Shown: positions 26,196-39,628 of the stretch, piece after piece
Layout: each line of letters opens with the position of its first letter
Numbering within the stretch: position 1 is the stretch's first letter
NCBI GenBank assembly: GCA_965153355.1
Contig: OZ231127.1
Coordinates: 54,994,001-55,058,000, forward strand
Direction: 5' to 3'
Source: Flaccisagitta enflata
Lineage: Eukaryota; Chaetognatha; Sagittoidea; Aphragmophora
DNA length: 64,000 nucleotides
Position numbers and translations under genes: made by a program
The notes under the pieces: model-generated
The model's database searches: none
What the model was told of the DNA's origin: nothing
The model's input: only the letters and a program-made list of their open reading frames with translations

Positions 26196-26271
26196 TATTG
26201 TTTTCTGATTCAATGACGTTTAATAATTAAGAGCAGTTAAACTCGGTGGGAAATTGCCATGTTCAAGTGAC

Positions 26272-26467
26272 GCGGGGTCACAATATCGTTGCGGACGGGT
26301 TTGCAGGGGCATCCAACCCCCATACACACCCCATCCCATCCCCAAAACTTATCTTAAACGCTCGTTTTCCCACTTTTCTACTTGATGACTCCGGACGGAC
26401 AGACTGATGGACCGACGGACGGATGGACATAGCCTCTTAAATAGAGTTGCGTGTCCGCAACTAAAAA
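26272..26467 (+). mobile_element. Family B-like repeat
   Basis: gcggggtcacaatatcgttg, then the core acgggtttgcaggggc, then a (GGAC)n array and the hairpin gagttgcgtgtccgcaacta. Confidence 0.65.
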
Positions 26468-27275
26468 ATGGTCGGGAGGTCATTCTGAAAAAAGTATCGT
26501 CGTCGTCATTTCCACGGAAAACTGACCCGGCAAGAATGACACATTCGGACGCACAAGTTTCTGCCGGCCTTGTTTAACACGGAAGTCGCCATTTAATTCT
26601 ACACTCCCCCGAAGAATAGAAATTGTCCGATGGCCAAAACGCAATCAATTGCACAGCCTACGGCACAACTTCTGGCACAACGTAAGGCAAAACGACTAAA
26701 GTGATGTTGCAGGTCAAATTGTTTGCCGTGCTCGCTCTTTGGCAAATGACTTTCTTTGTTTGGCCTTCTCTCTATACCTTTTGACGCCTGGAATGTTTTC
26801 TTTTCTTAATTGCATTTGGCTTTCGGGGCGGTCATTCAATTTTCCATTGCCTTGAGAGGCACCCGTTCCACCGCCACTGTAAAAGTCACCTCAGTTTGGG
26901 TGCCTCTTTTACAACAGCTGAAGGCAGGAAGGGTACGTCAGTCATCGTTTGGGGCTACATCATATATATCATATACATCATATATATATTGGAGAATTCT
27001 GGCCTCCTTTTATAAGGGCAATGTTGTTTCAACTTTCATAAGTGGTTTGCTGATTTTAATTATTAACACCGAACGTCAATCACTTCATGTCATGGTCACC
27101 TCAGACTTGGGATAACAAATCAGGATTTCAATTTCATGCGTCCTCTCTTCCCGCCTTTCCCTCTTCCAACCACTTCAAATTCCATCTCAATTTTATCGAG
27201 CAGCACATGAGCGGTACGATGTAAGGGGCACATTACGTAAATGATCATCATGTGTCAACGAACCACCAGTGATAA
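26468..27275. other. Intron, no feature recognised
   Basis: A 101-codon frame at 26810-27115 has no recognisable motif or splice support. Confidence 0.55.
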
Positions 27276-27462
<187 letters not shown>

Positions 27463-27624
27463 AGTACAAGGATGTGCATGTGCATTGTACAAAGTTACAC
27501 CAGTGTAATGGAGCTATAGTTTTGAACAGAAGCACTTCAATGGTCTCATAGACACTGCGTCAAAAAGTCGAGGACGCGGCCGCGGGTGAAAATTAGGTGA
27601 ATGATGACTTTTGCTACCGAAAAA

Positions 27625-27970
27625 CAAGGCCAATACCTATAAATCGCGTGCGGGGCATAAGTGATTTAAGATAACTATAAATGACTCAAGATGACTTAAA
27701 ATGACTTAAAAAGACCTAAAATGACTTAAACGACCACATTGACCTAATTAACCGAAGTGACTTAATGTAGCTTGATATAACTTAATATGACTTAAGATAA
27801 CTAAGAATGACTATGATCGACTCAGAATGACTTGGACTGACTTAAAATAACTTAGATTGACAAAAAAATAACTTAAGGAATAATAAGATAAGGAAAGTGA
27901 GACGGACGGATGTATGGACGGATGGACAAAGCGGGGTGTAGAATCGCATCGTACGCGACTAAAAACAAGA
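27625..27970 (+). mobile_element. Family B repeat with GACTTAAAAT array
   Basis: The usual ends are present (aacaaggccaatacctataa and cgcatcgtacgcgactaaaa), but the middle is a ~10-bp tandem near atgacttaaa rather than the normal core. A second copy of this subtype is at 56247-56560. Confidence 0.75.
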
Positions 27971-28190
27971 GCTGCAGAGCTCAACGTTTTGCGTTTTGCA
28001 CGTTCTGTGTGATCAATTTGACAGTATCTACTCGACTTGACATTTTCCATCATATTTTCCCTTTGTCCGTCTCGCGTTTGCCCGCCCTCATTTTTGGCCA
28101 GACTGCTTTTTTAAAGTCACTGTCAACTGACAAACAGACTATCATGTATATCAACGATTAATAATTATTATCATATGAGGCTGTAACCGC

Positions 28191-28410
28191 AACAAGGCCA
28201 GATACGTGGCTACCCCAGTCGCGTGCAGGTGCGCAGGGGCCGTATTTGAGGTCACTTGATCATATGGGCAGGAACAGTAATGCAAAATACCGCAAAACCC
28301 CAAAAACGTTAATTGTGACGGATGGATGGACCGACGGACCGACGGACCGACGGACCAATAGCCCGACAAAGCGGGGTGTAGAGTCGCGTAACACGCGACA
28401 AAAAAAAGCT
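28191..28410 (+). mobile_element. Family B repeat
   Basis: Full copy: aacaaggccagatacgtggc, core gtgcaggtgcgcaggggccg, array (GACGGACC)n at 28320-28355, 3' hairpin gagtcgcgtaacacgcgaca. Confidence 0.8.
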
Positions 28411-28625
28411 ATTTCGTTTTAACGATATGACAAAAAACCTAAGCGGCGTTTACGTCGGAACATTATGTCTCTTTAACGACCTGAAAGGCGACACGTTTCT
28501 GTTGACGTCGATCAACTGAAAAATCAGTTTTTTGTTCAAAACGAATACGCGCGCGGACATGAAATATCTCCGCGCGTGACATGTTTCGCTTTTTCCATCT
28601 ATTACGTTCTGCATCAACTCCCTTC

Positions 28626-28946
28626 TAGGACCCGAAGTAGTTAAGGTTTTTAGATTAACTAGTTGATAGTTAACTTTAAAAAAAAAAAACAAATTTGCCC
28701 CAGTCATTTTTGACACAAACATTATTTCTCTGTTTCAATTATAAAAATAATTTTATCCCTTGCAAATTGTCTTGAATTTTTCTAAGAATCCCTAAAATTT
28801 AAAAAAGTTAACTGATTTCTGATATTTTGCTACCAAAAATAAGTCAATTAGTTAACTAATTAATTAATTTTAGTTAGTTCACTATGGGGGTTTTCAAAAT
28901 TTCAACTAGTTAACTAACTAGTTAAAGTTAATTACTTCGAGTCCTA
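28626..28946. mobile_element. hAT-like MITE
   Basis: The end taggacccgaagtagttaa is mirrored by ttaattacttcgagtccta. The flanking octamers are ctcccttc and ctccctac (7 of 8). The inside is rich in ttaactagttaact palindromes. Confidence 0.7.
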
Positions 28947-29489
28947 CTCCCTACCCAACCTTTTTTTCACATCAAAGCGATGTAATAACCGCTTCCACAT
29001 GTCATCTCCTGAAAGCAACAAGGCTGAAATTAGATCATAGAATTGAAGCGTCCGTAGCGCTTTCTTCCTGCGACTCGACCGAGCTTGCTAACGTTCGCGC
29101 GAAAAAAGGAAAGTAAAAAAAAAGTTTTCCTCTCACAGTGGGAAAATACCAGATTTTTGATCGCAGGCTACGCTACTCAATAATTCGCTTTATCCGTTGG
29201 TCTGTGCGTCTGTCAGTCGGTTGGTCCATTGGTCTTTCTAAAACAGTCTTTTCGTTGTTGTTGTTGTTAATTGCCGGGGAGTCTTACCCGGAAGGAAGGT
29301 GTACAGATTTGGCTTCTTCGAGAGGCTGTACGGCCACCACATTGGGCTCATGTACTTTGGCCTGTTATAATGAACGTCACAGAAATCAATTCGACAGCAG
29401 CTTTTTGTTGCATTTTTGTCAATTTTGTCATTCATGTCGTTTCAGACTTCGCACGGACGCGACGTTGTTCCTATCCAATCCTCGAACTG

Positions 29490-29793
<304 letters not shown>

Positions 29794-30433
29794 TGACAGG
29801 ACAGGGAGACAGACAAAATGAATATCAGAATGACAAAAAGGCCAAAATATAGACAAAAAGACAAATAGACAGCCCAACTTTATACACCCCGGGAATTTCA
29901 GTTTCGAAGTTTCTAATCAGAAAGTTTTTGCACAAGATTTTAAACAAGCGATTGCATAAGTCAATTTTCAATTCATCCATGAGTAGACAAAGATACAGAC
30001 AGAGGATTCTGATTCCCGCTGTAATCCTGCATATTAAACTCAACACCCAATGATTTTGTCTGGAAATTTGAATGATCCTGCTGTAGAGACCGACTCGATT
30101 AAGTTCCACAAGATTACAATAAAGAGACAGACTGACAGAAAGGCAGAAAAACAGGCTGCAATGCAGACAGACAGATAGACTGACAGATAGACAGTAAAAT
30201 ATACGCGCAACCGCGAGCCAGAAGAGAGTGATAACACATCGGTTGAAGAAACAGATTCAATGTCAGTCCTACTCGGGGCTTTTTATGGGGTTTACTGGAC
30301 CTTGAAATGTATGGAGATGATCTTGACTCTAAGCACCCGGAGCGGCTGGGTGGCGGCGGCAGCGGCGAAGGCGAAGGCGATGACTAGCGAAAGCCCCGAG
30401 GATGGGGAGACGCAATGTAGATAATGACGAGTA

Positions 30434-30763
<330 letters not shown>

Positions 30764-30770
30764 CTATTTC

Positions 30771-31555
30771 CAGGTAAGACTTATCTACAAACAGACATAA
30801 ATGAACACATATACGGACCAATCATCCAGTCGGTGAGACTAATCAACAAAAGGTTACAAGCAAAATGTAAACAAATCGTTGACGAAACCATGGGAAAGGC
30901 CGCAGCCAAAAAAATCTCTTATTTGTTTTTTTACAAGACTTGATGCGTAGCTCGGCGTGACTTACAATACGGGCTTTATCGGACCTTGCATGTTTATGAA
31001 CAGGTTGATCCGTTTGTAAATCAGTGAATCAGTTTTTCCTTAGATTTTGTGCATGACTTCATGGTCACCTGTCATTTTTATCAATATCGGCAGAGACATC
31101 CAGACCTTAAAAAAACTTTTAAGAGCGATGAGACCTGTGAGGCTTTGAATGAAGAACGTTGAATGAAGAACGTTACACAATGATTAGTTACATGAATCAA
31201 AAACCAAACCGCGACCCCGATTCTTTGCGTACATTGCGTCCTTGTTCCATTTAGAAATATCTTTTAAAATGAAATGATATCTTTTTTTTTCTCATACGCG
31301 CTTTCGTTTACCAAATGAGGTACTTTTTTTCTCTTTCAAGAGTGCCAGACGACGTAAACATGTCTAAATACCCGTCAACATTTTTGCTGAATACGCACTC
31401 CTCAACTCATATTAAAATACTTCCTCCCAAAAGTTTAATCATGAGACCAGGGTGCCGTGTTTATATCCAATGAGATTTTTTTTTATTCCCCTGAAACCAT
31501 CATCGTCGAGCTCATAATAACACTGGTATATTTTTGTATCACCTTGCTTTAGGCT
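30771..31555. other. Intron, no feature recognised
   Basis: AT-rich, short homopolymers only. Confidence 0.6.
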
Positions 31556-31556
31556 C

Positions 31557-31579
31557 TCCCTCTCTCTCTCTCGCGCTCG

Positions 31580-31643
<64 letters not shown>

Positions 31644-31935
31644 CTTTTCTTCCTCTTCATCCTCTCCCTCTCCTTCATCTTCATCTTCTCCTTCTTCATC
31701 TTCTTCTTCTTCTTCTTCTTATTTTTCTCCTTCTTCTTCTCCTTCTTCTTCATCTTCTTCATCTTCTTCATCTTCTTCATCTACTTCATCTTCTTCATCT
31801 TCTTCTTCTTCTTCTTCTTCTATTCTTCTTTTTCTTCTTGTTCTTGTTCTTCCTCTTTTTCTCCTTTCTAGCTCTTCCCTTACTTCTTCTTTTTTTCACC
31901 TTCCCCTTCATCGTCATCCTCGTTTTCATTATCGT
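31557..31935. repeat. (TC)n followed by (TTC)n/(TTCATC)n
   Basis: Pyrimidine tract of nearly 380 bp. Serine/leucine frames across it are repeat translations. Confidence 0.95.
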
Positions 31936-32146
31936 CTTCTTCTTTTTCTTCTCCGTCCTTAAAACTTCTCCTTTTTTCCCCGTGTTTTCAACTAAGTCCG
32001 CTCTGGGATGAGCTGGCGCTGTACTCCGTCACACTTGGAAGATTGTTACTAAGGACGCCCCAAGGTGTCATTGTCACCGAAGCGAGGAAAGGAAGGAATT
32101 GAAAGGTTAAGCAAAACGAGGGAACGAGGATGCTGGGGGCCGGGCA

Positions 32147-32318
<172 letters not shown>

Positions 32319-32596
32319 CACAAACAGATTGATAGAGAGACAGAAATAATACGAAAGAGAGAGAGCGGTGATTTTCGACAGAAAGTCAAAGAATGAAGTT
32401 GTGGCGATTGAGGCAGGCAGTCCAAGGAGTTTTGGGTAAATACTGATAGAACTGACTCGGTCACATTCTCTACGAATTTACCATCCGAACTGATAGTCAT
32501 GCACAACATACATTAGCAGACTACAAAACATAATCATATGGATGAACACAGGAGTTGGATATTTATATACATATTTTTAGGAGGTGAACTCGTGAG

Positions 32597-32796
32597 TTAT
32601 TGAGAATAGATGGCTTTATTAGTATACAATTGATAAATTATTGAAAGCATCATTCGTGCATGACGGGGCATCAATCTCACGGAGTAGCCGTCACGCTTTG
32701 TCAAATTCATATGGTCCATCTTGACAGAATCACCAGGCGGGTTTAAATGCCGACCCGCCAGATCCAGAGCATTGTCCTTTCGTGTCAATTCGGCCT
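32597..32796 (-). CDS. Nested gene, candidate last exon
   Basis: The acceptor is strong (gtttcttttctgcag). In phase 1 the frame reads (E)AELTRKDNALDLAGRHLN, PPGDSVKMDHMNLTKRDGYS, VRLMPRHARMM and on to a TAA at 32597. A canonical AATAAA (minus strand, 32615-32620) overlaps the last codons, which is unusual. Cleavage 10-30 nt downstream would fall close to the stop codon. A second frame (GRIDTKGQ...) stops after about 22 codons. No domain recognised. Confidence 0.45.
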
Positions 32797-33240
32797 CTGC
32801 AGAAAAGAAACACACCAAACAAGAAACGCGACGTTAAAACGTGACAGCAGCAGTCACGCGTTGGCATAAAAGCAATCTAAAACTTTGCCACTTAGAAGCA
32901 TTCGCTTCGTCCAATCAAAAATTATCGGACATAAAGTAACATTGGCATTGTCACGTTGCAGGAAATTGAACAAAAATTGACAGCCATTGAGTCTTTCGCT
33001 TTGAAGAGAAAATATATGGAACAGAGATAACGGAATCCACTTAATTAATTAAAGAGCTTCGCAGACCTCGCATCGCATTTGGCCAAGCAACGTTTCAGGC
33101 AATTTTCCTCGCGCGATCCGACGGCAGGAGCATCTCGAACTTCCATCTAGAAGTTGAACGAAGAAACTGACAAAGTTGATGTCAACAAGCAGGATGTCAA
33201 CAAGCAGGATGAAAGCGATTATCAGGAAAGAGAGGCAGTA

Positions 33241-33272
33241 TTGACAACAACAACAACAACAACATCAACAGC

Positions 33273-33340
<68 letters not shown>

Positions 33341-33386
33341 CCACAACCACAACCACAACCACAACCACAACCACAACAACAACAAG
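33241..33386. repeat. (CAA)n/(CAACCA)n microsatellite
   Basis: About 100 bp CAA, then accaca units. Confidence 0.95.
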
Positions 33387-33587
33387 GTTGGGTACCGTCA
33401 AAGTGGCTTTCAAAGGTGGCATCGGTGCTACGATGAGAATCAACTCATCAGGATCGCATTTCCCCGCGTCAAAAGCGCCGCGTCGACCTGTCAACATTTC
33501 ATTCCATCTATAGTAGTGTCTTCACTTCTCTCTACCTGTCTATGTAAGTCAATTACGGTAGATCAATCTGTCTCTCGGTAAGCACGC

Positions 33588-33600
33588 GCACACACACACA

Positions 33601-33691
<91 letters not shown>

Positions 33692-33755
33692 TAACACTAA
33701 CACACACGCGCACACACTCACCGAGAGAGCGTGACCCATCGAGAAAGAGAGAGTC

Positions 33756-33830
<75 letters not shown>

Positions 33831-33832
33831 AA
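33588..33832. repeat. (CA)n then (GACA)n
   Basis: CA at about 33588-33688, then a GACA run at 33755-33832. Confidence 0.95.
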
Positions 33833-33895
33833 CAGACAAAAGATGAACGTCAAATTGCGAAAAAGCTAAGAGAAGAGCAGGAAAGATCGAGAAAA

Positions 33896-34065
33896 AACAA
33901 GGCCGTATACACGGCAGCATTTGTCGCGGACAGGTGGGCAGGAGCGGAAAACCTCGAAAAATGACTTTGTAACGGACGGACCGACGGACCGACGGACCGA
34001 CGGACCGACGGACCGACGGACCAACCGAAAAGTAGCTTAAAGAGTCGCGTGTCCGCGACTAAAAA
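33896..34065 (+). mobile_element. Family B repeat
   Basis: aacaaggccgtatacacggc, then an almost pure (GACCGACG)n array at 33975-34022, then hairpin gtcgcgtgtccgcgactaaa. It ends 20 nt from the candidate exon at 34085-34204. Confidence 0.75.
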
Positions 34066-34084
34066 GAAAGAGTTGGTAGCCCAC

Positions 34085-34204
34085 CTGCGTTTTTAGTGCA
34101 TCTGTCTCGGTTGGGTTCCCATCGTTGCATCCGCTTAAGTCGCGGCTGCGGCGTCAACGTGATGGCGTCTGTGTGCTTGCCCACGCGCCAAGGCATCTTC
34201 CGAC
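34085..34204 (-). CDS. Nested gene, candidate internal exon
   Basis: This is a 120-nt symmetrical (phase 1-1) exon with acceptor ttgtgtggcgtgcag and donor gtgggc. Of the three frames only the phase-1 frame is open throughout: RKMPWRVGKHTDAITLTPQ, then PRLKRMQRWEPNRDRCTKNA. Its end phase fits the next candidate exon at 32796 (G joined to AG gives Glu). It does not fit the phase-0 end of 43931-44038 directly. I do not recognise a domain in it. A Family B repeat ends only 20 nt away at 34065. Confidence 0.5.
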
Positions 34205-34590
34205 CTGCACGCCACACAAAGTGCCGTCAATGCAAGGAGGTTAACAAAGATATCGCATACATATTGTTAGTGGGAAACGATCGAAGAATGGAAGGGGGTT
34301 GAGTTTGGGATTATGAGGCCAATGTTAAAGCAATGACACAGATTATGGAACAATGACTGAAGAAAAAACAATTGCTTTATCAGATGCAGAGGAGGAAACG
34401 AAAAGAGAAACCAAAGTTGTGGAAAAAGCGAGAGTTATTGAGCCACCTCCCGAAGGAAAAAAGAAATTATTCTATAGAAGAAAAAAGTAGTTGAACTTAC
34501 CGGTGCATTGTTCCCAATTCCTTATATCTTGTTGATTCATATCCTCCGGATAGATTCGGGAGGACCCCAAATCCTGTCAGAAAATCAAAG

Positions 34591-34591
34591 A

Positions 34592-34678
<87 letters not shown>
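34591..34678. repeat. (GA)n microsatellite
   Basis: Pure run of about 88 bp. Confidence 0.95.
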
Positions 34679-34681
<3 letters not shown>

Positions 34682-34950
34682 CAAAGGAAAGATGAAGATG
34701 ATAATCACCATTACAAAGATTTTTTTTCTCTTGAAATGGAAGAGAAACCATTCCCGGAAAGACCATTTTTTAAATCAAGGAATAAAAAAGATTTGGAAGA
34801 AAATCGTCGAATGTAATTGTCTTCTCGTAGCCAAATGAATTCCTTAACTACGTGACTTTCCAACATTTTTCAAATTTAAAAAAAGAAATGTTTTTGGAAA
34901 AGTTTGAGAAAGTGAGAATAGTTTCAGAAATAGGGGTGTTACGAGAAAGA

Positions 34951-34951
34951 A

Positions 34952-35028
<77 letters not shown>

Positions 35029-35188
35029 CAAAGAGAAACCGCCTGTCAAAAAAAGAAACGCACAAAAATTACCTTTACGTTATAGCTATACAGCGGGACA
35101 ATCTTTCTGAAAAAAAAAACATAGGGCATGACAATGTTGCATGAACAGACAGGCAGACAGACAGATAGACAGACAGACAAAACGGCAG

Positions 35189-35229
<41 letters not shown>

Positions 35230-35230
35230 G
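34951..35230. repeat. (GA)n/(GAAA)n and (GACA)n
   Basis: GA and GAAA at 34951-35030; GACA at 35146-35229 with plain sequence between. Confidence 0.95.
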
Positions 35231-35799
35231 CAACAAAGATAAAAACCGAGGTGTTTCGGCTGATGGCGAGTGACTTTTGCCAAATCCTCTCCTCTTCTTT
35301 TTCGCTTCTTTGCTTCTTTGCGCTTTCTTTCGCGCCATTTTGGAAACAAGCCCCACTTTTTTTTCTTTAAACTGCCAAAATCGTGCCAAAATCAGAACCT
35401 CTCTCTGCCTCCCTATTCTCCCTCAAGACTTCTTCACTTCTCTCTCTCTCTCTTTTCTTTCTCTCTCTCTCTCTCTCTCTCTCCTTCCTTCCCCGCCTTA
35501 ACGATGCCCCTTTTAAAAGGGAAACGATTGCTTTTTTCTTACCTCCGTTCATTCCCTTTCTTATGCCCCTTTCCTCCTTACTTTCGCTTCCCTATTCCTT
35601 TGCTCATTTGTTCGGTATCATTCCTTTTAATACATTTGATACATTATGATACATTATGATACATTATACTACATTATCTATACATTATCATATATCATGA
35701 TATATCTGGATACATTTTTTCCTGGAATATTTTTGATTTAGTCTTGTCTAAACAACATATGCTCCCAACTTAAATGAAACTTTGACATCGCGCAATAAG

Positions 35800-36367
35800 G
35801 GGGAGGTCATAACAGGAATACAAATAAATCTAAGAGACTGATGTTTGGAATATTGATTAATAAAAGGATGTTGGTTGCCAGGAAAACACATTTCCATGTA
35901 TTCACGTTGAAATATCAATATTCATAAAAGAACTTTGGCAAAATATTGCTTAAGATCAAATTTGCTTAATATTGCTTAATATTGCTTAATATTGCTAAAT
36001 ATTGCTTAAGATCAAATTTGCATTTTCTGTAACAATATTGCTAGTTGGGCAGTTGCTAGGGAGCGTCAAACGGCTGTCATATATAGTTAAGCTCCCCTGC
36101 AATGGCTAACCAAGCAATACTCTTGCAGAACATATTATAGGAAAGTTGTAGCAAATTTGATTTTATGCAATGTTCTTTCCAAAAATTTCTAAAAATACTG
36201 ATATTTTTGCGGGAATACATGAAAATGTATTTCCATAGCAACTAATACCCATGAGTAACAAATCACCTCGAAATCAGTTTAGATTCCAAGCATCAGCCTC
36301 CTATATTTATTTATCTTCAAAATATGAAATCCCCCGTATTTCCAAGTCTAGACGACTTCTACTGTAA
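35800..36367. mobile_element. Inverted-repeat element of the agtctagac family
   Basis: The right end is cccccgtatttccaagtcta followed by gacgacttctactgt. Nested inner arms (ccaggaaaacacatttccat / gaaaatgtatttccatagca) make most of it self-complementary. It contains a short tandem of attgctta. Confidence 0.55.
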
Positions 36368-36570
36368 CATATGTCTGCATTTCCATCTGTAATATCACCG
36401 ACACTTGCATCTGGACCTCCCATCTGCAATTGCATCTGCTCCGCATGTTATCTCTCTCGCTTCCGCGGCCGAGCATCTGCCTCCCCTCAGAATCCTCATT
36501 AATTTCCGTCGTAGTTTTCCGCGGATTATTCACCGACTTTTTAAGATTCTCTTTTCCCTTCTGAAAACTA

Positions 36571-36571
<1 letters not shown>

Positions 36572-36627
<56 letters not shown>

Positions 36628-36760
36628 GGCTGACGCTGCCGAGAATTCTCGGTAGCGTCAACAATGACAACTACACATTTTGACGCTACTGAGAATTCTC
36701 CATAGCGTCAATACCCATTCTCTATTGTGATGATTTGGAAACTAATAATTGACACTACTG

Positions 36761-36828
<68 letters not shown>
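36572..36828. repeat. Two (CT)n runs around palindromes
   Basis: 36572-36623 and 36763-36828. Confidence 0.95.
36631..36710. repeat. Two 30-bp palindromes centred on GAATTC
   Basis: 36631-36660 and 36681-36710 each have left half tgacgct.c.gagaa and the near-exact mirror. A further half unit (ttgacactactgag) is at 36749. They lie between two (CT)n runs. Confidence 0.8.
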
Positions 36829-36830
36829 CA

Positions 36831-37600
36831 CACTAAAAAGAGAGAGCTTTTGCTATCTCTAACAGTTGATTTGCCCATCCATAAACGTGACAAAATTGCC
36901 ATATGCATTATTTGTATTCTTAATTTTCTTTTTATAGTTTGTTATTGTTTAGCAGTTACTTTAAATTTTTTTTTATTCTTTATTCTTTATCTCTTAAATT
37001 CTATTTTTACTCTTTATTCAACTTTTTACTTTAGACTCATTCTTTTTTTTTCATGTCATATTTCATCTTTTACATCTCTTACTTACTTATTTTATTTTTT
37101 TACTGTTCATTTTTGAATTTTCATTTTTTACTTTTATGTTTCTTTTTAAATTTTGTTGTCACTTTTCAAGCGTCACTTTTTATTTTTCATCTTTTTTTTG
37201 TTTTTTAGTTTTATATTTCATTTTTTATCATTCACTTCTTTATTTTTCAATTTTTTCAAAAATTGTTAATCATTGTATTTTTCTAATCAAATTGTCATAT
37301 ATTTTGATGATTATTTTTGAATTTTCAATATTATATTATATTCCATCAAGCAAAGTAACCAATAAAACTCAGGGTTACAATTTTTATCAGATGAATTATG
37401 TCAAATCCCCCTCTATATTTACAATAGATTTTTAAGTAACTGTATTCAGGTTTAGGATGCATCCTCGTATGTCTATCAGAGGGTAAATTCATCCATTTGT
37501 TCATTTGTCCATCCATCCATCCATCCATCCATCTATCTTTCCATCCCGATATTTGCTTCCCTGTCATCAGTTATTCTGGGATTTTATTGTACTTGTCTGT
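36831..37600. other. Very T-rich intron stretch
   Basis: Strong T bias from 36900 to 37330 on this strand, with (CCAT)n at 37510-37532. Frames here are Phe/Leu/Ser-rich because of composition. Confidence 0.6.
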
Positions 37601-37639
37601 AGAAAGAGTGTGTGTGTATGAGTAAGTGTGTGAGTGAGA

Positions 37640-37643
37640 AAGC

Positions 37644-37723
<80 letters not shown>

Positions 37724-37921
37724 AGGAAAGAAAGAAAGAAAGAAAGAAAAAAAGAAAGAAAATAAGACAAAAAAAAGGGAGAAAGAAGGAAGGAAAAAAA
37801 AAGTGGAAAAAACAATGATAGAAAGAAAGAAAAAAAAGAAAAAAAGAGGAAAAAACAATGATAGAAAAAAAGAAAGAAAAAAGAAAAAGAAAGAAAGAAA
37901 GAAAGAAAGAAAGGAAGACAA

Positions 37922-38014
<93 letters not shown>

Positions 38015-38035
38015 GAGAAAGAGAGAGAATAAGAG
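37640..38035. repeat. (GAAA)n/(GA)n tract
   Basis: Nearly 400 bp of purine: GAAA to 37760, A-rich mixed units, GA at 37924-37982, then GAAA again. Confidence 0.95.
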
Positions 38036-38080
38036 AGAGTGGGAATTCTCAGTTGTGAGTACAAAATTTTTTCTACCATT

Positions 38081-38162
38081 TTGACGCAATAGAGAATTCT
38101 CTATTGCGTCAAAAACACCAATTCTCGGTAGCGTCAATTTTGCGAATTCTCTATTGCGTCAA
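38081..38162. repeat. Palindromes centred on GAATTC, second cluster
   Basis: 38081-38112 is a perfect 32-bp palindrome with left half ttgacgcaatagagaa. Two right halves follow: aattctcggtagcgtcaa (38120) and gaattctctattgcgtcaa (38144). Same family as 36631-36710. Confidence 0.85.
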
Positions 38163-38163
38163 A

Positions 38164-38526
38164 CTCCCCTCTCTCTCTCTCTCTCTCTCTGAATCTGTCT
38201 ATGTCGCAGTCCCTGTCTCTTGCTTCGTCTCGGTCTCTGTCTCACCTTTCCGACTGTCTGTCTGTCTCTTTGTTTGACCGTGTCTGTCCATCAACTTGGC
38301 TGAGTTCCTGTCTTCTTGTCAGTTTATCTATTTGTCTGCCCATCTATGACACTTTTGTCTGACAATCACTTTAAGACGGATCATCTACTAGACCATCTCT
38401 CTGTCTGGTTTTCACTGCTCATCACTTCCTCTGTCGATGTGTGCGTGTCTATCTCTCTGTCTGTCTGCGTCAGTCTATCTCTCTCTCTCTAAGTCTCTCT
38501 CTTAGTCCGTCTCAATTTCTTTATCA

Positions 38527-38573
<47 letters not shown>

Positions 38574-38727
38574 CCTTTCCCTATCTCCATTTTTCTCACT
38601 TTTAAATCTGCGCCGAATGTCGGAACGAAGCCAAATTTCGCTTCCCTAAATTCTTTCTAGGCCATGAGGCAAAAACTAAACGTAAAGATAAGTCCTAAAA
38701 AACTGTGTAGAAGGCAAATTTGGGCCA

Positions 38728-38768
<41 letters not shown>
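38164..38768. repeat. Pyrimidine-rich region with (TC)n runs
   Basis: Degenerate ctgtct/tctctc sequence with pure TC at 38528-38568 and 38731-38767. Confidence 0.9.
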
Positions 38769-38769
<1 letters not shown>

Positions 38770-38915
38770 ACTAGTTTCCTAACTCGTAAAGCTCATTAAC
38801 TAAAAAGTTACGATTTAGCTTCATTTGCCATTCATGACGGTATCGAATTAGTTGCCAAAAGAAGCTCGGCAGAGGTAAATGGCGGTAACATAGACGGGTA
38901 AAATGACGATAATGC

Positions 38916-38921
38916 TGGCGT

Positions 38922-39007
<86 letters not shown>

Positions 39008-39011
39008 ATGT

Positions 39012-39055
<44 letters not shown>

Positions 39056-39056
39056 A
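38916..39056. repeat. (GAT)n microsatellite
   Basis: About 140 bp with one interruption near 39004. Confidence 0.95.
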
Positions 39057-39092
39057 GGCGGAGAGAGAGGAGGAAATGCTACAAGTTAGTTT

Positions 39093-39406
39093 ACCGTAGT
39101 TCCTCTAATTACTAGATTAGCGCCTGGGGCGCTTGCATAATTGTAAAATGACATTGCATGTTTTACCTCATAATTAGTGCCCTCTCTGTAAAAAAGGATA
39201 ATAGTGAATATAGTAGATAGAAAAAAAATGTGTGATTTCAAAAGGTAAACACAAGGTAAACAAGGTAAACACAAGGTAAACACAAGTAAGAAAAATAAAA
39301 AAAACACAATGTAAAACTGCATCTTTGACAATTTTGAATTCAATAAAAATAACAAAGATAAAATAAATCTTTGAAAAAAGGGAGGGGCGCTAATTAGAGG
39401 AAATTC
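39093..39406. mobile_element. Inverted-repeat element, third copy
   Basis: The ends accgtagttcctctaattac and ggcgctaattagaggaaatt are inverted copies of each other and of the family at 2790. The inside holds a short tandem of acaaggtaaac. No coding frame. Confidence 0.6.
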
Positions 39407-39558
39407 GATATGTTTGTTGTTGATGTGCTGTCTTTCACGGAAATTTGCATATATTTAACGTCATCAGTTACCTGTAAGACCACCATTTGACTGACTAACC
39501 ATACATGAGAGCGCAGTGCTCTTACGAAATTAGGAAAGAAAATTTTTAAATGCCAAAA

Positions 39559-39559
<1 letters not shown>

Positions 39560-39624
<65 letters not shown>
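39560..39624. repeat. (GA)n microsatellite
   Basis: Pure run of about 64 bp. Confidence 0.95.

Positions 39625-39628
<4 letters not shown>

Noticed and set aside
26810-27115. 101-codon + strand frame without simple repeats
   Set aside because: Composition is not coding-like, no motif is recognised, and no flanking splice sites fit the FGFRL1-like phases.
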